Origin: Parvibaculum sp036499025
GTDB taxonomy: Bacteria > Pseudomonadota > Alphaproteobacteria > Parvibaculales > Parvibaculaceae
Length of the DNA: 19,749 bases
Assembly: GCA_036499025.1 (NCBI GenBank)
Contig: DASYEM010000001.1
Location: 1-19,749, forward strand
Direction of reading: 5' to 3'
A program made the position numbers and the translations under genes. This document shows, piece by piece, positions 14,443 to 19,749 of this stretch. Positions within the stretch are counted from its first letter, which is position 1. Every line of letters begins with the position of its first letter. The notes beneath the pieces are model-generated. The model was not told the DNA's origin. It made no database searches and was given only the letters and a program-made list of their open reading frames with translations.

Positions 14443-14832
14443 TTAGACGCGACGACGCTTCGGCGGACGGCAGCCATTGTGCGGGATCGGCGTGACGTCG
14501 CGGATCGTCGTCACGGTGAAGCCGACCGACTGCAACGCGCGGAGCGCCGATTCACGGCCCGAACCCGGACCCGTCACTTCAACTTCCAGAGTGCGCATAC
14601 CGTGTTCCATCGCCTTCTTGCCGGCGTCTTCAGCGGCCATCTGCGCGGCGAAGGGCGTCGACTTGCGGCTGCCCTTGAAGCCCATCAGACCCGAGGACGA
14701 CCAGGCGATTGCATTGCCCTGCGCGTCCGTGATCGTGATCATGGTGTTGTTGAACGAAGAATTCACGTGGGCGACGCCCGACGAGATGTTCTTGCGTTCC
14801 TTGCGCTTTACGCGGGTCTTTTCCTTGGCCAT
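14443..14832 (-). CDS. rpsK: 30S ribosomal protein S11
   Basis: A 129-residue S11, part of the small-subunit platform near the mRNA exit. Family stretches VAHVNSSFNNTMITITDAQG, SSGLMGFKGSRKSTPFAAQ and the C-terminal DVTPIPHNGCRPPKRRRV are intact. The ATG at 14832 gives MAKEKTRVKRKERK; an in-frame TTG at 14841 would add three residues and is not needed. It lies 58 bases after rpsM and precedes rpoA. Confidence 0.97.
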   Translation of the reverse strand: MAKEKTRVKRKERKNISSGVAHVNSSFNNTMITITDAQGNAIAWSSSGLMGFKGSRKSTPFAAQMAAEDAGKKAMEHGMRTLEVEVTGPGSGRESALRALQSVGFTVTTIRDVTPIPHNGCRPPKRRRV

Positions 14833-14890
14833 CCGTCTCAAACCTTATGTGTCGCCCGAGCAAGCGCCCCGGCACAAAAATCGGGGTGTC

Positions 14891-15259
14891 TTACTTCTTC
14901 TTGCCGGCGATCGCCTTGGCCGGACCCTTGCGGGTGCGCGCGTTCGTGTGCGTGCGCTGGCCATGGACGGGCAAGCCCTTGCGGTGACGCAGGCCACGGT
15001 AGCAACCGAGGTCCATCAGCCGCTTGATGTTCATCGCAACTTCACGCCGCAAGTCGCCTTCGACCATATAATCGCGGTCGATCGATTCACGGATCTGGAT
15101 GACCTCGCTGTCGGTCAGCTGGTTCACACGGCGTTCGGCCGGGATGCCGACCTTGCCGCAGATTTCCTGCGCCTTGGTGTTACCAATGCCATGGATATAG
15201 GTCAGTGCGATCACGACCCGCTTATTGGTCGGGATGTTAACACCAGCGATACGAGCCAC
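14891..15259 (-). CDS. rpsM: 30S ribosomal protein S13
   Basis: A 122-residue S13, a small-subunit head protein that bridges to the large subunit and contacts P-site tRNA. MARIAGVNIPTNKRVVIALT and the C-terminal RGLRHRKGLPVHGQRTHTNA are diagnostic. The start codon is GTG (15259-15257) with AGGAGA seven bases upstream; there is no ATG alternative that keeps the conserved N-terminus. It opens the rpsM-rpsK-rpoA-rplQ segment, 179 bases after adk, with a promoter and a long leader ahead of it. Confidence 0.97.
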   Translation of the reverse strand: MARIAGVNIPTNKRVVIALTYIHGIGNTKAQEICGKVGIPAERRVNQLTDSEVIQIRESIDRDYMVEGDLRREVAMNIKRLMDLGCYRGLRHRKGLPVHGQRTHTNARTRKGPAKAIAGKKK

Positions 15260-15400
15260 TCTTCAATCTCCTGCGCATATGCGGGAATCGCTTAAGGCGG
15301 CGCTTACGTCAAATTCCGGCTGAAAAGGCCCGAAAATCCGCGGAAATCCGCCAATTCTCAGCTCACAACCGGTATCTGCTCTGAAAGTGCCGTCGCGAAG
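15260..15400 (-). promoter_or_regulatory. Long 5' leader of rpsM, possibly structured
   Basis: The predicted leader holds GCGGATTTCCGC (a 5-bp hairpin), a repeated GCGGATTT and, next to the ribosome site, the palindrome CGCATATGCG. In gamma-proteobacteria S4 represses the rpsM operon by binding a leader pseudoknot. Whether this leader works alike is unknown; I cannot compute its fold. Confidence 0.35.
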
Positions 15401-15406
15401 GCCGGG

Positions 15407-15434
15407 ATTATAGGTTTTTACCTCGTCCCGTCAA
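15407..15434 (-). promoter_or_regulatory. Strong sigma-70-type promoter for rpsM-rpsK-rpoA-rplQ
   Basis: On the minus strand TTGACG (15434-15429) is followed after 16 bases by a perfect TATAAT (15412-15407). The -35 starts five bases after the adk stop codon. Transcription would begin near 15400, giving a leader of about 140 bases before the rpsM GTG. This is the best promoter match in the window. Confidence 0.8.
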
Positions 15435-15438
15435 TCGC

Positions 15439-16035
15439 TTAAGCCGATTGCCCTTTCTTCATTCCAAGTCCGAGAACCGCCTCGAGCTGGCGGGTCACGT
15501 CATCAATATCCTGCATGCCGTCGACGCCCTTCAGAACGCCCCGCGCCTTGTAATAGGCAACAAGGGGCGCCGTCTGGTCGTGATAAACCTTCAGCCGCTT
15601 CGCCAGCGCTTCCGCATTGTCGTCGGCACGCGGGCCGCCAACCGTCTGGGAGGCGCGCGTCTCGATGCGGCCGAGCAAAATCTTGTCGTCGACTTCGAGC
15701 TCGACCACGGCATCGAGCTTCGTGCCCTTGCCGGCAAGCATCTTGTCGAGGGCTTCCGCCTGCGCGACGTTGCGCGGGAAACCGTCGAGGATGTAGCCCT
15801 TCTTGGCGTCCGGCTGCTCGATGCGATCCGAAATGATGCCGACGACCACATCGTCGGGCACCAGGTCGCCGCGCGCCATCAGCGCTTCGGCCTTCTTGCC
15901 GACTTCCGTGCCCGCCTTCACCGCGGCGCGCAGCATGTCGCCGGTCGAAAGCTGGACGAGACCATAGGTCTCCTGCAGCCGCTGAGCCTGCGTACCTTTG
16001 CCGGCGCCGGGCGGTCCGAGAAGAATGAGCTTCAT
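15439..16035 (-). CDS. adk: Adenylate kinase, short-LID type
   Basis: A 198-residue cytosolic adenylate kinase that interconverts ATP plus AMP with two ADP. The P-loop is GPPGAGKGT (7-15), the AMP-site segment LSTGDMLRAAV (29-39) and DGFPRN (84-89) are intact. The LID (about 122-145, RIETRASQTVGGPRADDN) is short and has no zinc cysteines, unlike the longer enterobacterial form. The ATG at 16035 overlaps the secY stop as ATGA (16032-16035), so it is translationally coupled to secY. A promoter for the next genes begins just past its TAA. Confidence 0.96.
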   Translation of the reverse strand: MKLILLGPPGAGKGTQAQRLQETYGLVQLSTGDMLRAAVKAGTEVGKKAEALMARGDLVPDDVVVGIISDRIEQPDAKKGYILDGFPRNVAQAEALDKMLAGKGTKLDAVVELEVDDKILLGRIETRASQTVGGPRADDNAEALAKRLKVYHDQTAPLVAYYKARGVLKGVDGMQDIDDVTRQLEAVLGLGMKKGQSA

Positions 16036-17363
16036 CGACGGGCTCCCCGAAGCTTCGATTTCTTGATGAGACCTTCATACTGATGCGCCAGCAGATGGCT
16101 CTGAATCTGCGCCACCGTGTCCATCGTCACGGAGACGACGATCAGCAGCGACGTGCCGCCGAAATAGAACGGCACCTTGTATTGCGAGATCAGGAACTCG
16201 GGCAGCAAGCAGATGAGCGTCAGGTAGATCGCGCCGAGAACGGTGAGACGCGTCAAGACGTAGTCGATGTAATTCGCCGTGCGCTCGCCCGGACGAATGC
16301 CCGGAATGAAGCCGCCGTATTTCTTCAGATTGTCGGCCGTCTCTTTCGGATTGAAGACGATGGCCGTGTAGAAGAAGGCGAAGAAGATAATGCCCGCGGC
16401 GTAGAGCGCCATGTAGGCGGGCTGGCCGTGGCCGAGCATCGCCGTGATCGTATTGAGCCATTCGGGGCCCTGACCGGCGGTGAAATTGGCAATCGTGATC
16501 GGCAGCAGCAGAAGCGACGAGGCGAAAATCGGCGGGATGACGCCCGACGTATTGAGCTTCAGCGGCAGATGCGAGCTGTCGCCGCCATACATTTTATTGC
16601 CCACCTGGCGCTTGGGATACTGCACGATCAGGCGGCGCTGGGCGCGCTCGATGAAGACGATCGCCATGATGACGGCGATGACCATGACCATGAGGAAGAG
16701 AATGACGCCGGTCGAGATCGCGCCCTGGCGGCCGAGTTCGAGGGTGCCGGCGATGGCGTGCGGAAGCTGCGCGACGATACCCGCCATGATGATGAGCGAG
16801 ATGCCGTTGCCGACGCCGCGCGAGGTGATCTGCTCGCCAAGCCACATCAGGAACATGGTGCCGCCAACCAGCGTGATGACGGTGGTGGCGCGGAAGAACA
16901 TGCCCGGATCGATGACGACGTGCTGCGCACCTTCAAGACCGACGGCGATGCCGTAACCCTGAAGCGCGGCAAGGAGCAGCGTTCCGTAACGCGTGTATTG
17001 ATTGATGACCTTGCGGCCCTGCTCGCCTTCCTTCTTCAGCGCCTCGAGGTGCTTGGACACCGAAGTCATCAGCTGAATGATAATGGAGGCGGAAATATAT
17101 GGCATGATGGCGAGCGCGAAGATCGCCATGCGCCCGACGGCGCCGCCCGCGAACATGTCGAAGACGCCGAGAATGCCGGACTGCTGCTGCTTGAACACCT
17201 GGGCCAACGCCGCAGGGTCGATGCCCGGCAGCGGAATATAGGTGCCGAGACGATAAACGATGAGCGCGCCCAGCGTGAACCAGATGCGCTTCTTCAGCTC
17301 ATCCGCCTTCGCGAAAGCTGCGAAGTTCAGGTTAGCTGCGAGCTGTTCAGCCGCCGATGCCAT
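16032..17363 (-). CDS. secY: Preprotein translocase subunit SecY
   Basis: This 443-residue protein is the channel subunit of the SecYEG translocon in the inner membrane. Ten hydrophobic segments are visible, beginning with IWFTLGALIVYRLGTYIPLP. Family marks include FAGGAVGRMAIFALAIMPYI with the start of the plug region before it, LIIMAGIVAQLP, the cytosolic QRRLIVQYPKRQVG loop, LPLKLNTSGVIPPIFASS and the GFIPGIRPGERTANYID loop that contacts SecA and ribosome. The ATG at 17363 matches the family N-terminus; GGGG lies about ten bases upstream. A strong hairpin occupies the rplO-secY gap. It overlaps adk by four bases. Confidence 0.97.
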   Translation of the reverse strand: MASAAEQLAANLNFAAFAKADELKKRIWFTLGALIVYRLGTYIPLPGIDPAALAQVFKQQQSGILGVFDMFAGGAVGRMAIFALAIMPYISASIIIQLMTSVSKHLEALKKEGEQGRKVINQYTRYGTLLLAALQGYGIAVGLEGAQHVVIDPGMFFRATTVITLVGGTMFLMWLGEQITSRGVGNGISLIIMAGIVAQLPHAIAGTLELGRQGAISTGVILFLMVMVIAVIMAIVFIERAQRRLIVQYPKRQVGNKMYGGDSSHLPLKLNTSGVIPPIFASSLLLLPITIANFTAGQGPEWLNTITAMLGHGQPAYMALYAAGIIFFAFFYTAIVFNPKETADNLKKYGGFIPGIRPGERTANYIDYVLTRLTVLGAIYLTLICLLPEFLISQYKVPFYFGGTSLLIVVSVTMDTVAQIQSHLLAHQYEGLIKKSKLRGARR

Positions 17364-17387
17364 TCAAACTTACCCCGTGCGCCGCAT

Positions 17388-17418
17388 GAAACCCGCGGAC
17401 CAACTGGCCCGCGGTTTC
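17388..17418 (-). other. Strong hairpin between rplO and secY
   Basis: GAAACCCGCGGACC (17388-17401) pairs with GGCCCGCGGTTTC (17406-17418) around a four-base AACT loop, with one bulge and one G-T pair on the RNA. It lies in the 61-base gap after the rplO stop. There is no U-run, so it is not a standard terminator; an mRNA-stability or partial attenuation role is inference. Confidence 0.6.
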
Positions 17419-17424
17419 GACTGA

Positions 17425-17925
17425 TTACTTCGCTTCCGGCTTCTTCTTCTTTTCGACGGGCGGCTTGGGGACGATCACCGTCACCGAGCCACCGGCCTTC
17501 TCGACTGCCGCCTTCGCGGCTTCCGAGACACCGGCAACGACGAAATCGACCTTCGCCTTCAGCTCGCCGGTCGCCATCAGACGGATACCGTCCTTCTTGC
17601 GACGCAGGACGCCGGCGGCAACGAGCGCCGCCACATCGACCTTCGCCTTCGCATCGAGCTTGCCGGCATCGATCGCGGTCTGAACCTTGCCGAGATTGAC
17701 GACGTTGAAGTCGAGACGGAAGATGTTCTTGAAGCCGCGCTTGGGCAAACGCATATGAATCGGCATCTGGCCGCCTTCATAGCCTTTGATCGCGACGCCC
17801 GAGCGCGAGGTCTGACCCTTCACGCCGCGTCCGCCGGTCTTGCCCTTCGTCGAGCCGATACCGCGACCCACGCGGATGCGCGGACGGCGGGCGCCTTCAT
17901 TGTCGATAATGTCGTTCAGCTTCAT
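17425..17925 (-). CDS. rplO: 50S ribosomal protein L15
   Basis: A 166-residue L15, an early-assembly large-subunit protein. The N-terminus MKLNDIIDNEGARRPRIRVG and the Gly-Lys-Arg-rich loop to about residue 45 (GKTGGRGVKGQTSRSG) are typical, followed by FEGGQMP-like YEGGQMPIHMRLPKRGF. The last 20 residues or so form a lysine-proline tail (KPPVEKKKKPEAK) longer than in enterobacterial L15, which is common in alphaproteobacteria. The ATG at 17925 is 35 bases after rpmD. Confidence 0.97.
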   Translation of the reverse strand: MKLNDIIDNEGARRPRIRVGRGIGSTKGKTGGRGVKGQTSRSGVAIKGYEGGQMPIHMRLPKRGFKNIFRLDFNVVNLGKVQTAIDAGKLDAKAKVDVAALVAAGVLRRKKDGIRLMATGELKAKVDFVVAGVSEAAKAAVEKAGGSVTVIVPKPPVEKKKKPEAK

Positions 17926-17960
17926 CGGAATGCCTCGTGAGCCTTGCGCTCAATAACTGA

Positions 17961-18167
17961 TTAAGCCTCGTCCACAACGCGGACGAGATGGGCTACTTTT
18001 TTGATCATGCCACGAACCGCAGGCGTATCTTCCAGCGTCTTCGTGCGGCGCATCTTGTTGAGGCCGAGACCGACAAGCGTCTCGCGCTGGTCGGGCTGCC
18101 GCCGAAGCGGGCTGCCGGTCTGCTGAACGGTCACAGTCGTCTTGCCGCCGGTCTTCTTCGCTGACAT
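17961..18167 (-). CDS. rpmD: 50S ribosomal protein L30
   Basis: A 68-residue L30. The core QTGSPLRRQPDQRETLVGLG followed by LNKMRRTKTLEDTPAVRGMI matches the family, with a usual alphaproteobacterial N-terminal lead (MSAKKTGGKTTVTV). The ATG at 18167 has GAGGAACCGGGAA upstream. It lies 23 bases after rpsE and 35 before rplO, as in the standard spc order. Confidence 0.96.
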   Translation of the reverse strand: MSAKKTGGKTTVTVQQTGSPLRRQPDQRETLVGLGLNKMRRTKTLEDTPAVRGMIKKVAHLVRVVDEA

Positions 18168-18190
18168 TTCCCGGTTCCTCTACTTGTCTC

Positions 18191-18742
18191 TTATTCCAGG
18201 CCGGCTTCGGCGCCATCGGCACGGCGGCCGACGATGTCGGAAACCTTCTTGCCGCGACGCGCTGCAACCATGCGCGGGCTCTGTTCATGCTTCAGTGCGT
18301 CGAACGTCGCGCGCACCATGTTGTAGGGGTTCGACGAGCCGAGCGACTTCGCAACGACGTCCTGAACGCCAAGCGTCTCGAAGACGGCGCGCATCGGGCC
18401 GCCGGCGATGATGCCGGTGCCGGGAGGGGCCGCACGGAGAACGACGCGGCCTGCGCCGTGACGTCCGTCGATGTCGTGATGCAGCGTCCGGCCTTCGCGA
18501 AGCGGAACGCGGATCATCGCGCGCTTGGCGGACTCGGTCGCCTTGCGGATCGCTTCCGGCACTTCGCGCGCCTTGCCGTGACCGAAGCCAACGCGGCCCT
18601 TCTGGTCGCCGACAACGACGAGTGCTGCAAAACCGAAGCGGCGGCCACCCTTGACGACCTTGGCGACGCGATTGATGTGAACGAGCTTGTCCACAAACTC
18701 GCTATCGCGCTCTTCCCGGTCTCGTGATCTTTCGCGTGCCAC
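18191..18742 (-). CDS. rpsE: 30S ribosomal protein S5
   Basis: A 183-residue S5, which shapes the mRNA entry side of the small subunit and influences decoding accuracy. The N-terminal double-stranded-RNA-binding-like domain has VVKGGRRFGFAALVVVGDQK and GRVGFGHGKAREVPEAIRKA; the C-terminal domain has APPGTGIIAGGPMRAVFETL and SSNPYNMVRATFDAL. The start is GTG (18742-18740) with AGAGGA eight bases upstream; it gives an Arg- and Glu-rich lead of about 20 residues. The gene lies 30 bases after rplR. Confidence 0.97.
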   Translation of the reverse strand: MARERSRDREERDSEFVDKLVHINRVAKVVKGGRRFGFAALVVVGDQKGRVGFGHGKAREVPEAIRKATESAKRAMIRVPLREGRTLHHDIDGRHGAGRVVLRAAPPGTGIIAGGPMRAVFETLGVQDVVAKSLGSSNPYNMVRATFDALKHEQSPRMVAARRGKKVSDIVGRRADGAEAGLE

Positions 18743-18772
18743 TAGATAAATCCTCTTAAATAGAACGAGCCG

Positions 18773-19132
18773 TTAGAAGTTCAGGCCGCCTTCGCGGGCG
18801 CCTTCGGCAAGCGCCTTGACGCGCCCATGATAAATGTAGCCGCCGCGATCGAAGACAACGTCCGTGACGCCCTTCTCTGCCGCGCGCTGCGCAACCAGCT
18901 TGCCGACTTCCGTCGCCCCGCCGATATTGCCGCCCTTCGCGCCGAAGCCGTCTTCCACGGAGGAAGCGGCCGCGACCGTCACGCCCTGCACATCGTCGAT
19001 GATCTGCGCATAGATGTGCTTCGACGAACGATGCACCGACAGACGGGGACGCGCATTCGCTGCTTTCGCAAGCTTGGTGCGGTTTCGCTGCGTCCGGCGC
19101 TGAAGATGATTCTTGAACTTGCTCATAGCCAT
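18773..19132 (-). CDS. rplR: 50S ribosomal protein L18
   Basis: A 119-residue L18, which binds 5S rRNA with L5 and joins it to the central protuberance. RPRLSVHRSSKHIYAQIIDD, the VTVAAASSVE stretch and the C-terminal VVFDRGGYIYHGRVKALAEG with AREGGLNF are diagnostic. Two ATG codons are possible, at 19132 and 19126 (MAMSKFK or MSKFK); neither has a clearly better ribosome site. It starts only four bases after the rplF stop, so it is probably coupled. Confidence 0.96.
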   Translation of the reverse strand: MAMSKFKNHLQRRTQRNRTKLAKAANARPRLSVHRSSKHIYAQIIDDVQGVTVAAASSVEDGFGAKGGNIGGATEVGKLVAQRAAEKGVTDVVFDRGGYIYHGRVKALAEGAREGGLNF

Positions 19133-19136
19133 CCGC

Positions 19137-19670
19137 TCACTTCTTCTTGCCTTCCTTACGGAAGATGAATTCGCCGGCGTATTTCACGCCCTTGCCCTTA
19201 TAGGGCTCCGGCTCGCGATAGTGGCGAATTTCCGCCGCTACCTGGCCAACCTTCTGCTTGTCCATGCCCGTGATCGAGATTTCGGTGGGCTTGCCCACTT
19301 TGATTTCGATGCCGGCGGGGATCGCGTAGAGCACTTCATGGCTGAAGCCGAGGTTCAGCTGAAGGTTCTTGCCCTGCATCGCCGCACGATAGCCGACGCC
19401 GGTGATTTCGAGGTTCTGCGTGAAACCCGTCGTCACACCCGTGATGAGGTTCGACACCAGCGTGCGGGACAGACCCCACATCGCGCGGGCGCGCTGCGTA
19501 TCCTCGCGCGGCGCCACGGTGACGCCGTCCGGTCCTTGCGAAACCGTCACGTCCTCGACGAGCGTGAGCTTCAGCTCGCCCTTCGGACCCTTCACAGCCA
19601 CATCCTGACCATTGATGGTCACGGTGACCCCTTTGGCGATCTCGATGGGCTTCTTACCAATTCGCGACAT
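19137..19670 (-). CDS. rplF: 50S ribosomal protein L6
   Basis: A 177-residue L6, which binds near the sarcin-ricin loop at the factor-binding site. MSRIGKKPIEIAKGVTVTIN, VKGPKGELKL, the central NLITGVTTGFTQNLEITGVG and the C-terminal RHYREPEPYKGKGVKYAGEF are diagnostic. The ATG at 19670 has AGAGA upstream. It follows rpsH after 48 bases. Confidence 0.97.
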   Translation of the reverse strand: MSRIGKKPIEIAKGVTVTINGQDVAVKGPKGELKLTLVEDVTVSQGPDGVTVAPREDTQRARAMWGLSRTLVSNLITGVTTGFTQNLEITGVGYRAAMQGKNLQLNLGFSHEVLYAIPAGIEIKVGKPTEISITGMDKQKVGQVAAEIRHYREPEPYKGKGVKYAGEFIFRKEGKKK

Positions 19671-19718
19671 GGCAGTCTCTTTCCGTCGTCTCTATCTCAG
19701 TGATCGATGCACGGCGTC

Positions 19719-19749
19719 TTAGAAGACGCGGCACAGAACCTCGCCACCA
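19719..19749 (-). CDS. rpsH: 30S ribosomal protein S8, C-terminal end only
   Basis: Only the last nine codons and the TAA stop (19721-19719) are inside the window. They read GGEVLCRVF, the usual S8 C-terminus, in the place where rpsH stands in the spc order (just before rplF). The fragment is too short to judge anything else. Confidence 0.85.
   Translation of the reverse strand, partial: GGEVLCRVF

Noticed and set aside
16083..17699. A 538-codon plus-strand frame opposite secY and rplO
   Set aside because: It is extremely rich in Arg, Asp and His, as expected for the complement of membrane-protein codons, and lacks motifs.

Overview
The window is a GC-rich alphaproteobacterial chromosome segment. 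Every gene I accept lies on the minus strand, so transcription runs from high to low coordinates. An Atp12-family F1-ATPase chaperone, a short-LID adenylate kinase, an alphaproteobacterial-type RpoA N-terminus and the order rplQ-degP-rarA-crcB-rluC-HAD-atp12-pccB-pccA point to Hyphomicrobiales (Rhizobiales) or a close relative. I cannot name the genus from the sequence.

Block 1 (19749 down to 12736) is the spc/alpha ribosomal cluster: the last codons of rpsH, then rplF, rplR, rpsE, rpmD, rplO, secY, adk, rpsM, rpsK, rpoA and rplQ. It ends in a good rho-independent terminator. A near-consensus sigma-70-type promoter lies between adk and rpsM and gives the rpsM-rpsK-rpoA-rplQ part a supply of its own. 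Three ribosomal or polymerase genes use non-ATG starts: rpsE GTG, rpsM GTG and rpoA TTG.

Block 2 (12521 down to 4851) is a tightly packed housekeeping set: a DegP/DegQ-type periplasmic protease, the replication-associated ATPase RarA, the fluoride channel CrcB, an RluC/RluD-type pseudouridine synthase, a Gph-like HAD phosphatase (TTG start), an AsmA-family envelope protein and the ATP12 chaperone. Four-base start/stop overlaps at rarA/crcB, crcB/rluC and HAD/asmA suggest translational coupling.

Block 3 (4693 down to 953) is pccB-pccA, the two subunits of propionyl-CoA carboxylase. The 448-base gap after pccA holds hairpin repeats and a frameshifted remnant of an alpha/beta hydrolase. Then comes a gene cut by the window edge that encodes an exported, bactofilin-like repeat protein.

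Palindromic intergenic repeats of several families sit in almost every larger gap outside the ribosomal block (579-604, 836-891, 917-948, 3010-3119, 8137-8221, 10967-11043, 12628-12711). Two of them are the same element of about 85 bp in opposite orientation. I see no tRNA, rRNA, CRISPR array, insertion sequence, phage gene or defence system. The gene content is largely ordinary; the points of interest are regulation, start codons, repeats, the pseudogene and the truncated edge gene.
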